Source: Pseudomonas sp. 10S4 | Lineage (GTDB): Bacteria; Pseudomonadota; Gammaproteobacteria; Pseudomonadales; Pseudomonadaceae | DNA: 64,000 nucleotides | Assembly: GCF_034344865.1 (NCBI RefSeq) | Contig: NZ_CP133774.1 | Coordinates: forward strand, 1,860,001-1,924,000 | Direction: 5' to 3' | Part shown: piece after piece, positions 31,237-41,899 of the stretch | Layout: each line of letters begins with the position of its first letter | How positions within the stretch are numbered: the first letter of the stretch is position 1 | Position numbers and translations under genes: made by a program | Notes under the pieces: model-generated | Seen by the model: only the letters and a program-made list of their open reading frames with translations | What the model was told of the DNA's origin: nothing | Databases searched by the model: none

Positions 31237-31354
31237 TCTTGACGACCATAGAGCATTGGAACCACCTGATCCCATCCCGAACTCAGCAGTGAAACGATGC
31301 ATCGCCGATGGTAGTGTGGGGTTTCCCCATGTGAGAGTAGGTCATCGTCAAGAT
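31237..31354 (+). rRNA. rrf: 5S ribosomal RNA, copy 1
   Basis: About 118 bases: CTTGACGACCATAGAGC at the 5' end, the conserved loop CCCATCCCGAACTC, and GTAGGTCATCGTCAAG at the 3' end pairing with the 5' end. Pseudomonas type throughout, with no mosaic signs. It is followed by a terminator-like hairpin. Confidence 0.95.
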
Positions 31355-31363
31355 TAAATTCCG

Positions 31364-31400
31364 AAACCCCTATCTGCGTATGCAGGTAGGGGTTTTGTTT
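31364..31400 (+). terminator. Hairpin after first 5S
   Basis: The stem AAACCCCTATCTGC / GCAGGTAGGGGTTT is followed by TGTTTT. A second 5S copy follows, so read-through or a second promoter is needed for the duplicate. Confidence 0.82.
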
Positions 31401-31460
31401 TAGTAGAAGTCACCATTTTTTGCTGGCACGTTACTGCGGTAACGGGCTGGTCACAGAATT

Positions 31461-31578
31461 TCTTGACGACCATAGAGCATTGGAACCACCTGATCCCATC
31501 CCGAACTCAGCAGTGAAACGATGCATCGCCGATGGTAGTGTGGGGTTTCCCCATGTGAGAGTAGGTCATCGTCAAGAT
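31461..31578 (+). rRNA. rrf: 5S ribosomal RNA, copy 2
   Basis: Identical to the first 5S over its length at an offset of 224 bases, with its own terminator behind. A duplicated 5S at one rrn locus is known in fluorescens-group pseudomonads. Confidence 0.94.
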
Positions 31579-31587
31579 TGAATTCCG

Positions 31588-31625
31588 AAACCCCTGTCTG
31601 CTAACGCAGTCAGGGGTTTTGTCGT
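31588..31625 (+). terminator. rrn operon terminator
   Basis: The stem AAACCCCTGTCTGC / GCAGTCAGGGGTTTT has a following T-rich tract (TTTTGTCGTTTT). It is similar in design to the one after the first 5S. Confidence 0.88.
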
Positions 31626-31894
31626 TTTGGAGCAGGTAAAAAGCTTCAAACAACAAACGGAAAAAGTGGCAGAGATAAGCTAAGTCAGACGCTCTAGCAC
31701 GCCGTTCGGCGGGAATCTGGCAAGAATTCCAGCCATTTCATACAAACCCCCTAAGATTTCTCCTTCTCGTGCCGAAAGACTAGTGAGACATGCGTGCACC
31801 AAAGTAGAGCGGCCTCAGAAAGCCGTCTGCGCTGTTACATGGAATGTTGCAATCCGGAACGCATCCCCACTTTTTCCATAAGAAGTCCCCTGAA

Positions 31895-33775
31895 ATGAAT
31901 CTTAAGTTCAGCCATAAAATCCTGCTGGCCGCTTCTGGCGTCGTAGTGCTGGCTTTCGCGTTGTTCACTTTGTACAACGACTATTTACAGCGAAATACGA
32001 TCCGGGAAAATCTCGAGTCCTCCGTCCAGCAAGCTGGCGACTTGACCGCCAGCAGCGTGCAGAACTGGATGAGCGGCCGTGTGCTGGTGTTGGAAAACCT
32101 GGCACAGAACGTCGCCCACCAAGGTGCGAATGCCGATCTGCCAGGGTTGGTGGATCAACCTGCCCTCACCTCGAACTTCCAGTTCACCTATGTCGGCCAG
32201 GCGAATGGCGTATTCACCCAACGCCCTGACGCGAAGATGCCGGATGGCTACGATCCGCGTCAGCGTCCCTGGTACAAACAAGCCGTCACTGCCGACAAGA
32301 CCATGTTGACCCCGCCTTACATGGCCGCGGTGGGTGGACTGGTAGTGACCATCGCCCTGCCGGTGAAAAAGAACGGCGAGTTGCTCGGCGTTGTTGGCGG
32401 CGACCTGAGCCTCGAAACCCTGGTGAAGATCATCAACTCGGTGGACTTCGGCGGTATCGGCCACGCGTTCCTGGTCAGTGCCGACGGTCAAGTGATCGTC
32501 AGCCCGGATAAAGATCAGGTGATGAAGAACCTTAAAGATATTTACCCGAACACCAACGTACGCATCGAGAAGGGCAACCAGGAAGTCACCCTGAACAAGC
32601 AAGACCGCATCCTCTCGTTCACCCCGGTGACGGGTTTGCCGAGTGCCGAGTGGTACATCGGTCTGTCGATCGACAAGGACAAGGCCTACGCGCCTTTGAG
32701 CCAATTCCGCACCTCGGCACTGATTGCGATGTTTATCGCCGTGAGCGCCATTGCAGTGCTGCTGAGCTTGCTGATCAACGTGCTGATGCGTCCACTGACC
32801 ACCATGGGCCGCGCGATGAAAGACATCGCCCAAGGTGAAGGTGACCTGACCCGTCGTCTGGCCGTGGAAAGCAAAGACGAGTTCGGTGAGCTGGGTGCTG
32901 CGTTCAACCAGTTCGTAGAGCGGATTCACGCGTCGATTTCCGAAGTGTCTTCGGCGACCCGCCAGGTTCATGACCTGTCGCAACGGGTGATGGCGTCGTC
33001 CAACGCCTCGATCATCGGTTCCGACGAACAAAGCGCTCGTACCAACAGTGTGGCCGCCGCGATCAACGAACTCGGTGCCGCAACCCAGGAAATCGCCCGC
33101 AACGCGGCAGACGCTTCACAGCACGCCAGCGGCGCGAGCGAGCAGGCCGATGACGGTCGTCAGGTGGTGGAAAAAACCATTCTGGCCATGACCGAGCTGT
33201 CGCAGAAAATCAGCCTGTCCTGCACCCAGATCGAAACCCTGAATGCCAGCACCGACAACATCGGGCACATTCTGGATGTGATCAAAGGCATCTCCCAGCA
33301 AACCAACCTGCTGGCATTGAACGCAGCCATCGAAGCGGCCCGTGCCGGTGAAGCCGGTCGTGGTTTTGCGGTGGTGGCGGACGAAGTGCGCAACCTGGCA
33401 CACCGTACCCAGGAATCGGCCGAGGAGATCCACAAGATGATCACCTCGCTGCAGATCGGTTCTCGCGAAGCGGTGACCACCATGAACGCCAGCCAGGTTT
33501 CCAGTGAAGAGAGCGTCGAAGTGGCGAATCAGGCCGGTCTGCGACTGGTCAGCGTGACCCAGCGCATCGGCGAAATCGACGGCATGAACCAGTCGGTAGC
33601 CGCGGCCACCGAAGAACAGACTGCGGTGGTGGAAACCCTCAACGTCGATGTTAACCAGATCAACCTGCTGAACCAGCAAAGTGTGGCCAACCTCAATGAA
33701 ACGTTGAAGGATTGCGATGCCTTGTCGTTGCAGGCCAACCGCTTGAAGCAATTGGTCGACAGTTTCAAAATCTGA
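31895..33775 (+). CDS. Methyl-accepting chemotaxis protein with dCache domain (amino-acid sensor type)
   Basis: A 626-residue chemoreceptor. TM1 is at about residues 7-30 ([19 protein letters not shown]), followed by a periplasmic dCache_1 domain (35-275), TM2 (about 280-305), HAMP ([24 protein letters not shown]) and a cytoplasmic signalling domain with the hairpin tip [34 protein letters not shown]. The distal pocket has RQRPWYKQA, a downstream aromatic LTPPYM and the Asp in GGDLSLETL, the pattern of amino-acid-binding receptors such as PctA/B/C. ATG 31895 was chosen because the upstream codons are not part of a signal anchor. The 269 bases between the rrn terminator and this gene hold no other gene. 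Confidence 0.92.
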   Translation: MNLKFSHKILLAASGVVVLAFALFTLYNDYLQRNTIRENLESSVQQAGDLTASSVQNWMSGRVLVLENLAQNVAHQGANADLPGLVDQPALTSNFQFTYVGQANGVFTQRPDAKMPDGYDPRQRPWYKQAVTADKTMLTPPYMAAVGGLVVTIALPVKKNGELLGVVGGDLSLETLVKIINSVDFGGIGHAFLVSADGQVIVSPDKDQVMKNLKDIYPNTNVRIEKGNQEVTLNKQDRILSFTPVTGLPSAEWYIGLSIDKDKAYAPLSQFRTSALIAMFIAVSAIAVLLSLLINVLMRPLTTMGRAMKDIAQGEGDLTRRLAVESKDEFGELGAAFNQFVERIHASISEVSSATRQVHDLSQRVMASSNASIIGSDEQSARTNSVAAAINELGAATQEIARNAADASQHASGASEQADDGRQVVEKTILAMTELSQKISLSCTQIETLNASTDNIGHILDVIKGISQQTNLLALNAAIEAARAGEAGRGFAVVADEVRNLAHRTQESAEEIHKMITSLQIGSREAVTTMNASQVSSEESVEVANQAGLRLVSVTQRIGEIDGMNQSVAAATEEQTAVVETLNVDVNQINLLNQQSVANLNETLKDCDALSLQANRLKQLVDSFKI

Positions 33776-33790
33776 TTCATCGATGTAAAG

Positions 33791-33827
33791 AAGCCCGCTG
33801 TGGAGTTTATCCACAGCGGGCTTTTTC
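33791..33827. terminator. Bidirectional terminator between chemoreceptor and mgo operon
   Basis: The 13-bp stem AGCCCGCTGTGGA / TCCACAGCGGGCT with loop GTTTA and T5 on the plus strand ends the chemoreceptor gene. On the other strand it follows the mgoD stop directly. Confidence 0.88.
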
Positions 33828-33832
33828 ATGCC

Positions 33833-34300
33833 TTACGCAAACAACTTCTGCACATTGTTCATCGCATCATCGGCAAATCCCTGAACGAAATCCTTGAACC
33901 CCGGCAGTGCCTCGGCACCACCTTGTGCAGGTTCGGCGATGATGGTCCAGGTCGCCCGAGACTTGCCCGCCCCCAGCGATTCGACGTTCATCGCCGCCCA
34001 CAAACTGGCCACGCCCAAGGTGTTGTAGATCGTGGTCCAGGTCATGCTCAGCGCCTGGTCGTCCCGGGAGTTGAGTTGCTCGACCACCAGGTTGCCGTCC
34101 TTGAAGACTTTCTTACGCAGGGACGACACGCCTTCACCGGTCATTTCGATGTGCGACAGCGCCGGGATGAATTGATCAAAGCCAGCAAAGTTACCGACTA
34201 CCTCCCAGACTTTCAAAGCGTCCGCCGGCACATCCACCGAAGACGCCACATGGCAGCCGTGAGGATTTTTGATCAGGGTATCGGGTTGCAGAGTTGTCAT
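33833..34300 (-). CDS. mgoD: SRPBCC (polyketide cyclase/START-like) protein, MgoD/PvfD
   Basis: A 155-residue single-domain helix-grip protein: HVASSVDVPADALKVWEVVGNF at the N-terminus, a WTTIYNTLGVASLWAAM strand pair, and the long C-terminal helix GFKDFVQGFADDAMNNVQKLF. It is last in the four-gene mgo (pvf) operon, 22 bases after mgoA. In mangotoxin and Pvf studies the fourth gene encodes such a cyclase/dehydrase-like protein; its exact step is unresolved. ATG 34300 begins TTLQPDTLIKNPHGC; the frame open to 34414 overlaps mgoA and is not needed. Confidence 0.87.
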   Translation of the reverse strand: MTTLQPDTLIKNPHGCHVASSVDVPADALKVWEVVGNFAGFDQFIPALSHIEMTGEGVSSLRKKVFKDGNLVVEQLNSRDDQALSMTWTTIYNTLGVASLWAAMNVESLGAGKSRATWTIIAEPAQGGAEALPGFKDFVQGFADDAMNNVQKLFA

Positions 34301-34322
34301 GGTCTTGCTCCAGTTGGGTGGG

Positions 34323-37300
34323 TCAGATGAAATTGATTTCTTTGAGGTAGTCGCAGCCGCGACGCAGCAGCGCCGGGGATTTTTCCGGGTAGTGCGCGCC
34401 CATTTGTCGGACACCGGCCTGGGCGTTGTCGTGGCCGATCATCGAGATATCGCCGATGTCTTCCTCGAAGCCGTTTAGGTAGAACCCCAGTACGCCGAAC
34501 AGCGCGTTGTCGCTGTCGACCCGGCCCAGTTGCTGTTGCCAGTCGGCGACGCTGACCATCGAAAACTGCCGGCCTGCTTCGCGAAACGAATCCACGTAGG
34601 CGTCCCAACTCAGTGGCTCGGGGTTGTGCAGGTTGAACACCGCGTGTTCCGGCTGATAACGGCTGGCGTGGAAGGCAATGAAACGGGCGAGGAAGTCCAC
34701 CGGCATCAGGTCGAAGTTCAGCGTGAACTCCGGCACCTGGCCGAGCTGGATCGAGCCCTTGAGCATCAGCATCAAACGATTTTTGTGCGGTTGGCAGACG
34801 CCGGTGAGGCTGTTGAAACTGATGTTGCCGGGGCGATACAGATTGACCCGCACACCGCGTTCCCGTGCCCGCTCCAGGATCCGCTCGCCGACCCACTTGG
34901 ACAGGTTGTAGCCGTTCTTGATGTAAATCGGCGGCGTCTGCGCGGCCGGTAATTCGAGCACTCGGCCATCGTCAGAAATCGTGCTGGACGCCGAGAGCGT
35001 CGAGACGAAGTTGAAGATCTTCTTGCTGCGCCCCTCACACAAACGCAGACACTCGAAAATCGGCTCGACGTTGTCCCGCGCCAGAGACTCGTAATCGAGC
35101 ACGTGATTGACGTTGGCCGCGTTGTGCACCAACGCGCCGAACTCCCGGTCCAGTCGCTCGTAGACATCAACGGCAAGCCCCAAGGACGGACGCGTAATGT
35201 CCGCCGCGTAAACCCGCACCCGGCTCAAGTCCAGATGCTCCAGACGGTTCTCGCGTAACGCGTGGGCAAAGCGTTCCGCCGCCGATTGCCCGCCACCGTC
35301 GCGCACCAGGCAGGCGACCTCAGTGGCCCCCCACGCGAGCAACGCCTCGACGATGTGCACGCCGACAAAGCTGTTGGCGCCGGTGACGATCACCTTATGC
35401 ACATCGCCCATACGACTGACCGGTAGCGGCTGCACATCCAGCTCGCGGAAAGCATCGGCCATGGCCTGTTCGCTCAACACTTCTTCGGTACCCGAACCGC
35501 GCACCAGCGTCGCCAGTTTCGCGATGGTCGGCAATTCGATGAATCGGTTGATCGAGATGCTGCGACCGAACTCCTCGCGCAAACGCAGCAACATTCGCGA
35601 CAGCAGGATCGACGTGACCGCCGAGGTTGAAGAAACTTTCGTCGGTGGAAATATCGCTCGCCGGCAGCTCCAGCAACTCGGCCCAGATCTCCAGCAACAG
35701 CGCTTCATCGGCACTAGCGGGTAACCGGCGGGCGCTGTTTTCCAGCACGTTCACCGGCAATGCCAGCAGCGCCTTGCGATCAACTTTGCCGTTACTCGCG
35801 AACGGCATGCTCGCCAGTTCAGTCCAGGCGCCGGGCTGCATGTAGTCCGGCAGGAATTGCACGGCGTGGGCCTTCAGCGCTTCGCGCGCGGTGCCGGGTT
35901 GGTCTTCCTGAGGCTGGGCGAGGAAGGCCAGAATCCGTCGATGGCTGTCGATGACTACCGCCACTTGCCGGTATAACTGGCTGTCCCGCAGGCAGCGCTC
36001 GATCTCTTCCGGCTCGACCCGGAAGCCGCGGATCTTCACCTGATTGTCCCGTCGCCCGCAGAGCTCGATGCCATCGCGGGTCCACTTCGCCATGTCGCCG
36101 GTGCGGTAGGCGCGCAGGCTTTCGCCGTTCGGCAAGCTCAGGTTCAGATAGCGCTCGGCGGTCTGCTGCGGGTTGTTCAGATAACCCAGGCACACACCAG
36201 GGCCGACGATGTACAACTCACCGACGCTCTGCTCGGCGACCGGTTGAAAGCCCTCATCGAGAATCAGCACCTGGCTGTTGGCAATCGGGCCGCCGAGGGT
36301 GCGGTTGTTGTCGCCGGGCCGCAGCTGTCGCGCGGTGATCAGCACCGTGGCTTCGGTCGGGCCGTAGAGGTTGTAGAGGTTGCCCTGTCGCGTGAGTTGC
36401 TCGATGACGTAGGGTTCGCAGACGTCGCCGCCGGTCATGACGTGATCCAGCACCTGCAACTGCTCCAGCGGCAGAATGCTCAGCAGCGCCGGGGGCAAGA
36501 AGGCGTGGCTCAGTTGTTGATGACGGATCAGCGCCACCAATTGCAGCGGGTCACGACGTTGATCGTCATTGGGTACGACTAGCTCGGCGCCCTGCAGCAG
36601 GGTTGGGAAAATATCGATCAGTGACGAGTCAAAACTCAGCGATGAAAACTGCAATACCCGACTCTGCTCGGTCAGTTGCACATAGTCGGCGTACCACGCG
36701 GTGAAGTGCGCGAGGTTGGCCTGGCTGAGCAGCACGCCTTTCGGGTGCCCGGTGGTGCCCGAGGTGTAGAGTGCCATGCACGGCGCATCGAGAGCCGGTC
36801 GCTGACGCATCAATGGTTGATCAAGATTGACGTCATTGAGGTCGATGCGGCTGATGTCCAGCGCTGGCATCTCGGCGGCGAGCGGATGCTCACCATCGTG
36901 GAGCAACAACACCGCCCCGGCGTTCTGCAGAATGTACTGCTGACGTTGCAGCGGATGGCTCGGCTCCAGCGGCAAGTACACCGCGCCACTGCCGAGAATC
37001 GCCAGAATCCCTGCATACAACGCGCTGCATTTCGGCAGACAGATGCCCACCACCAACGAGCCCTGATGTTGATCGAGCAGCGGCTGTAAACGCTGCTGGA
37101 TAGCGCGGCTGTGGGCATGCAATTGACGGTAACTGAGCGACATGCCGGCGATGTTCAGCGCAGGTCGTTCGGCGCATTCGATAAAGCGCTGCTCAAGCCG
37201 CTCGATCATCGGGATCCGGCCCAGTCGCAGCAGTTCGGGTTGAGCGGTGAGGTTGAGCTGATGGACGAAGGCCAGTTGCTCTAGATACAGCAGATTTTCC

Positions 37301-37740
37301 ACGCGCTCGAAGTGCGCGGGTGCTGTCGGCTCGGTGCACCGAAAATACTCGGTATCCCGTGAGAAGCGACTAACCAGCAGTGCCACATGGTCCACCAATT
37401 CTGCCACCGCTCGCAGGCGTAATGCCTGGCCATTGCCGCTAGGTTCTTCGGCAATCGGCACGCGAGTAAACAGCGCCGAATCATATGAGCACAGCAAGTC
37501 CAGGGTTGGCAGTCCGGTGGACTCAGGCAAACCGAGACCCAGCTGTAGCGTCAGTCGCGGCACATCGCCGAGGTCGCTAAAGACCAGGCTGTCATCGTCG
37601 ATCAGTAGGTCGACGTTGCCCAACGTTCGCTCACCAAAAGCGGCGGTGCGCACCAGTGAATGTCCATGTTGTTCGAGCTCTAGCGCCAGGTCGGTCAAGG
37701 CCTGGCTTTGTCCAATGAGCACAATGTCGAGACGTCTCAT
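34323..37740 (-). pseudogene. mgoA: NRPS-like A-T-R enzyme MgoA/PvfC, frame broken by one extra base as read
   Basis: Two frames overlap to give a protein of about 1,138 residues. First, an adenylation domain: A3 YTSGTTGHPKGVLLS, A5 NLYGPTEATV, A7 YRTGDMAKW, A8 NQVKIRGFRVEPEEIE, A10 NGKVDRKAL. A carrier domain follows, then a thioester reductase (NADPH fold VIVTGANSFVGVHIVEALL; catalytic YNLSK as YxxxK). The break is at about 35613, inside the carrier motif: FFNLGGH is followed by an extra base where Ser-Ile-Leu-Leu is expected, hitting the phosphopantetheine serine. MgoA/PvfC activates an amino acid (leucine or valine in studied strains) and releases it reductively on the way to a diazeniumdiolate signal. 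The frameshift is probably not real. Confidence 0.9.
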
Positions 37741-37753
37741 GATGTTCTCCTCG

Positions 37754-38683
37754 TTAAACCAGGTAGTCGCTCAGGGCTGCTTGAACGCATGGCGAATCAA
37801 GCAGCGAACTGCTGCGGAAAAACCGCACGATGTTGGCGACCAGCGGGTGATGGCGATTGATCGGGAAGGCCAGCCCCGACACTTCGCTCTTGAGTGCCCG
37901 GCGCGCGGCGTCGCTGATCTGCAAGGACTCGATCAACCGGAAGTCGAAGGACTTCTGAATATCGTTGGTCAGGTAGTGGCCGATGAACACCGGCAGGATC
38001 TGGGCGATACACTGACGGTCGGCTTCGCTCGCGGTGTGCCAGTAGATGCGCACCAGTCGTGCCCAGAAACTTGAGTGGCGGCCCTCGTCCAGCAAGTGGT
38101 CGGCCATAAGCCCCTTGATCGACTGCTTGACCGTGTCGTCCTTGGCGAATGCCGCCACATCGCCGGTCACGGTGTTTTCGGCGATGGCCACGCAGATTAA
38201 TTCCACGGCGCTGCGCAGGTGTTCCGGAGCGAGTGCCACGGCCGCTGGTATCGCTCGGCTCAGCTCGATTTCATCCGGCAGTTCAATCGGCGTGATACCG
38301 GTCATGGCAACGGTCTGCTGCATGAAATCCATCGCCACCAAGGCGTGGTAATCCTCGTCCACCACCACGGTCATGGCGTCGTAGCGGCAAGCGAACGGGA
38401 AAGCCACGGCGAAACGATTTTTAGCGATGCTACGGGCGGTCTTGTCGACGATCTCGGTTTCGAAAATCACCACGTCGTTGATGAACTTGTAGAGCGTCTG
38501 CACCAGGGCGAAGTCCCGTTGTTCGGGGCACTCGCGCAGGAAGGTTTCGCTCAGCACCAATGGCTGGCGACTCAACGGATAGATCAGCTTGTCGTCGTTC
38601 TCCAGCACACGCCGGGGGCGGGTGCGGATGGTCGCGCGGCTTTCCCAGGCGTCAGCGAAGGATTGGTAGTCAGCGGCGTTCAT
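37754..38683 (-). CDS. mgoC: Diiron N-oxygenase (AurF family) MgoC/PvfB
   Basis: A 309-residue member of the AurF-type nonheme diiron family. The metal-ligand helices are seen as [23 protein letters not shown] (ExxH), [10 protein letters not shown] and [14 protein letters not shown] (ExxxH). AurF oxidises an aryl amine to nitro; the mgo/pvf homologues act on an amino group to form the N-oxygenated intermediate. The ATG at 38683 overlaps the mgoB stop by 4 bases, and mgoA starts 13 bases after the stop. An in-frame extension upstream to 38920 overlaps mgoB and is discarded. Confidence 0.92.
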   Translation of the reverse strand: MNAADYQSFADAWESRATIRTRPRRVLENDDKLIYPLSRQPLVLSETFLRECPEQRDFALVQTLYKFINDVVIFETEIVDKTARSIAKNRFAVAFPFACRYDAMTVVVDEDYHALVAMDFMQQTVAMTGITPIELPDEIELSRAIPAAVALAPEHLRSAVELICVAIAENTVTGDVAAFAKDDTVKQSIKGLMADHLLDEGRHSSFWARLVRIYWHTASEADRQCIAQILPVFIGHYLTNDIQKSFDFRLIESLQISDAARRALKSEVSGLAFPINRHHPLVANIVRFFRSSSLLDSPCVQAALSDYLV

Positions 38684-39456
38684 GCGCTCACCTCGCCGAC
38701 GGTTTCGCTCATGCTGACGCGCAAGCCATCCCACAAGGCAATGCGGCTTTCCACAGCGGCGATGGCGCTGGCGTAAACGTCTTCCTGACGTTGCGGGTCG
38801 CCATCGACCAACCGGGCGAGGAGCTTTTCGGCGGCCGGGCCGTGGTCTTCGGAGTCGACTTCGATGTGGCGTTCCAGGTAGTAACGGAAGGTCGGCGCCT
38901 GGTCGAGACCAATGCCCCAATCGTCGAGAATCCGCTGGAACATCTGCGGGATCACGCTTTCCCGGCCATGCAGAAACACCGCTGCCACGCTATGACCCGG
39001 CGCATGCAGCGCGGTGTGCAAGGTGTTGCGCACGAACTGTGCGGCAGCCGGATCGACGTTCACACTTTGCAGCGCCACGTCATAACTCACGCCTTCTTTT
39101 TGCAACGCCACGAAGCGCTCCACCGCTGCGGTGCTTGCACCGACTTCGCGCATCGCATCCAGGTACAACTCGAAATGGCTGTAGTGACCATTGGCGGGAC
39201 GATCGTCGGACTCTTCACCCAGCACAATTTCGTTTATCAACCGCGCCGCTTGTGGGTCTCGCGGTGGCAGCCAGGGCAGTTGCACGCAGGTCAGTTCCTG
39301 CTGCAGGCGCTTGGTCAGCGACATGAAGTCCCAAACGGCAAAGACATGGGTTTCCATGAAGCGCTGCAAGATTGACAACGAATGTATTTCGCCAAAGATC
39401 GGGTGAGCGCTAAGTTCGGCTTTCTTTTGATTGAGACGGTCTTTAGTCGGTTTCAT
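38680..39456 (-). CDS. mgoB: DUF3050 heme-oxygenase-like protein MgoB/PvfA
   Basis: A 258-residue protein of the DUF3050 family, all-helical and related to heme-oxygenase-like diiron proteins. Segments: [30 protein letters not shown] with several His, [23 protein letters not shown], and [16 protein letters not shown] with E-x2-H and D-H pairs that could bind metal. It is the first gene of the mgo/pvf operon, matching the order mgoB-C-A-D in P. syringae. Its chemical role is unproven; an oxidative step is inferred from the fold. The operon promoter lies in the long gap upstream. Confidence 0.9.
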   Translation of the reverse strand: MKPTKDRLNQKKAELSAHPIFGEIHSLSILQRFMETHVFAVWDFMSLTKRLQQELTCVQLPWLPPRDPQAARLINEIVLGEESDDRPANGHYSHFELYLDAMREVGASTAAVERFVALQKEGVSYDVALQSVNVDPAAAQFVRNTLHTALHAPGHSVAAVFLHGRESVIPQMFQRILDDWGIGLDQAPTFRYYLERHIEVDSEDHGPAAEKLLARLVDGDPQRQEDVYASAIAAVESRIALWDGLRVSMSETVGEVSA

Positions 39457-40238
39457 GGGCGAGCCTATAAGTTGTTGGAATACCGTGGGTTGTAACGAAT
39501 CAATAAGCGATGGTTAGTTAATGTTTTATAGGGGCGAGCGCAGGCCTCAATCGAATTGATGTGTAGGAGTGGTGGAACAGTTCCAGGTAGAGCGCCGCGG
39601 GCACTCGTGCCTGAGCATTGCTTGCTCGGATCCGGTAGCGGCGGAGAAAAACTAATACATCAATAAAGTTCCCGGCAAGTTATTTTTATTTTATTTGAAA
39701 GTTCAACTTTCGCGGGCGCGACAAGTTCCAATAAAACTTTTTATTTGAGTTTTATAGGGGTGAAGTTGCTCCTTCCGGCTTATATAAGTCAGAATCGAAT
39801 AAGAGAGTGAATACCTCACTCAAAGCAACTTTATAACTGAGTTCGTTGGTTTGATCTGAGGGGGAAGTTGGCCGGGAATACACCATCTACTTCCTTTCCC
39901 GTGGCAAGACTCCTTCCGTAGGTTCTTGGTGCGGCGACTGCCCCGCAGGTGCGGTGCGCCGTCCGTCATTATTGGGTTGGCAGACCCAAGAGTGAGCGTA
40001 AACGACGGCCGCCGCTATCGTTGGTGCGTCATTCTTGGGGTGCAATTATCGGGCTCGGGAGGGCATTACACGGCAGGGCCAAGAACGGCAGGAGCGGCAT
40101 CGCAATACCGGCCCGGGAAGAGCAAAAGGGGATTTGTAAGAAGATTATTCGCCGAGTAGCCCAGGACGGGAGTCAGCCAAATGTTGCAGCTGCGCGGCGA
40201 ACACATTCAGTGTGCTCGCTCACGTGGGTGGTTGCGGT
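39457..40238. promoter_or_regulatory. 782-base region upstream of mgo operon, no gene seen
   Basis: The part at 39650-39850 is unusually AT-rich for this chromosome. A 12-base direct repeat GTTTTATAGGGG occurs at 39523-39534 (followed by CGAGCG) and 39749-39760 (followed by TGAAGT), both pointing away from mgoB. Short ORFs between 39926 and 40284 have no ribosome-binding site or domain. The mgo promoter should be within the right-hand 300 bases before 39456 on the minus strand. I cannot place it precisely. Confidence 0.5.
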
Positions 40239-40949
40239 TTACTTCGAGGTTTTCCTGCTCTGGGCGGCAGTGCTATTGAGGTAGCGCGTGATGACCTCGA
40301 CGCCTCGGTTGAGGTGATGTTCGAGCAGTTTGACCGAGCGTTCGATGTCCCGCTCTTCGGCGGCTCGCAGCAGCTCCCGGTGATCTTCCTGGGACAATTT
40401 GCCCAGGCCCATCGCCTCGAGGTTGAAACGCAGGAAGCGTTCTTCTTCGTTCAACCCGTCTTCGACCAGTCGTAACAGCCGACGATTTGGCGCCTTGCTG
40501 TACAGCGCCATGTGGAACAGGCGGTTGAGCCGGCCAATCTCGGTGTAGTTGTGCTCGGTTTCCAGTTCGTCGATGTAGCGGGCTGCCAGTTCGAAATCTG
40601 CAGCTTCGAGCAAAGGGATTGAACGACGCAGTGCTTCGGCTTCCAGCAGGATCCGCAATTCATAGGTTTCTGTGGCATCGCCTTGAACCAGCGCTGCGAC
40701 CACGGCGCCTTTATGAGCGACTACATTGAGCAACGCTTGCGCTTCGAGTTGGCGCAAGGCTTCGCGCACCGGCATGCGGCTGACGCCGAACAAGTCGGCC
40801 AAATCTTGCTGACGCAGGGCCGTGCCGCAGGGAATGCGACCGTCGAGGATGGCTGAGCGCAGGGTTTCTTCGATCACCGAGCGTGCCAGGTGAGCGGGAA
40901 TCGGCCCGTTGACCTTGATGCTGTTCAGAGGATTGGGCTTCTGTGTCAC
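40239..40949 (-). CDS. GntR-family regulator, FadR/FCD subfamily
   Basis: A 236-residue regulator. The N-terminal winged HTH (about residues 18-85) is seen as LARSVIEETLRSAILDGRIPCGTALRQQDLADLFGVSRMPVREALRQLEAQALL; the C-terminal all-helical FCD ligand domain includes RLNRLFHMALY with a metal-binding-type Asn/His pair and the later HRELLRAA. Such proteins repress nearby catabolic genes and respond to small organic acids. Here the neighbours are lapG (divergent) and the distant mgo operon, so no target is evident. The start follows CAGGGTGCGTTGTCGTGAC; the assignment to GntR is firm. Confidence 0.92.
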   Translation of the reverse strand: MTQKPNPLNSIKVNGPIPAHLARSVIEETLRSAILDGRIPCGTALRQQDLADLFGVSRMPVREALRQLEAQALLNVVAHKGAVVAALVQGDATETYELRILLEAEALRRSIPLLEAADFELAARYIDELETEHNYTEIGRLNRLFHMALYSKAPNRRLLRLVEDGLNEEERFLRFNLEAMGLGKLSQEDHRELLRAAEERDIERSVKLLEHHLNRGVEVITRYLNSTAAQSRKTSK

Positions 40950-41219
40950 GACAACGCACCCTGATTGACTGAAGTTGGTTTTGGATCCAAATGGACACTA
41001 GTGACTGCTGTACAGGTTGTCAAACCGTGTAGAGGATTGTCTCAAGGCTCGGCCTCGTGCGGACGAATTTTTTCATGACGCCCACCATTCAAAGTTTAGC
41101 GCGTCGTGAGTGATTGCACCGTGCCATTGTCTTTTGTCGGGCTAACCTTCACCATCAACCGATTCCCTCCTGCCTACCCTGGATGCCTCGCATTGGCGGT
41201 ACGTTTCGCGATCCCTCGG

Positions 41220-41885
41220 ATGTTGCGCTGGTTGTGCTGCGCGCTGCTGCTGGCCGGCGTCATGCTGGGCGGGTTGCATGCCGATTGGGATTTTTCCCTG
41301 ATCAGCCGTCGTGCCCAGGCGTTGTATGGGCCTTTGGGCGAGGGGCAGCAACGCATCGATGCCTGGCAGCATTTGTTGGCTACCCAGAAACAGGTCGGCG
41401 AGCTGGAACAGCTCAAAGTGGTCAATCTGTTCTTCAACAAGCAAATGCGCTACGAAGAAGACATCGACCTGTGGCATCAGGAAGATTATTGGGCAACCCC
41501 CATCGAAGCCTTGTGGAAGGGCGCCGGCGACTGCGAAGACTACGCCATCGCCAAGTACTTCAGCCTGCGCCATCTCGGTGTTTCCAGTGACAAGCTGCGC
41601 ATCACCTACGTCAAGGCATTGCGCCTGAACCGGGCGCACATGGTGTTGACCTACTATTCGACGCCTGAGGCCATGCCGCTGGTGCTCGACAGTCTGATCA
41701 ACGAGATCAAGCCGGCCAGCCAGCGAACCGATTTGCTGCCGGTCTACTCTTTCAATGCCGAAGGCTTGTACCTGCCTGGCGCCAAGGGCAACAAGAAAGT
41801 CGGTGACACCAAGCGCCTGTCCCGTTGGCAGGATGTGTTGAAGAAAATGCAGGCCGAAGGATTTCCGGTCGAGACGACTAACTAG
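41220..41885 (+). CDS. lapG: Periplasmic cysteine protease LapG
   Basis: A transglutaminase-like (BTLCP) periplasmic cysteine protease that cuts the N-terminal retention region of LapA and releases it from the outer membrane. From ATG 41220 there are 221 residues: signal peptide MLRWLCCALLLAGVMLGGLHA, then C105 in GAGDCEDYA, H140 in NRAHMVL and D157 in LVLDSL. The spacing C-35-H-17-D matches LapG, and D104 and E106 flank the Cys as in the calcium site. The frame is open upstream to 41106; a longer N-terminus starting there or at an internal TTG/GTG is possible. lapD follows 14 bases later. Confidence 0.93.
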   Translation: MLRWLCCALLLAGVMLGGLHADWDFSLISRRAQALYGPLGEGQQRIDAWQHLLATQKQVGELEQLKVVNLFFNKQMRYEEDIDLWHQEDYWATPIEALWKGAGDCEDYAIAKYFSLRHLGVSSDKLRITYVKALRLNRAHMVLTYYSTPEAMPLVLDSLINEIKPASQRTDLLPVYSFNAEGLYLPGAKGNKKVGDTKRLSRWQDVLKKMQAEGFPVETTN

Positions 41886-41899
41886 GAGCACGCGCTTAG

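Noticed and set aside
39926..40284. 77- and 111-codon ORFs upstream of mgo
   Set aside because: No ribosome-binding site, overlapping frames, basic low-complexity composition and no family.
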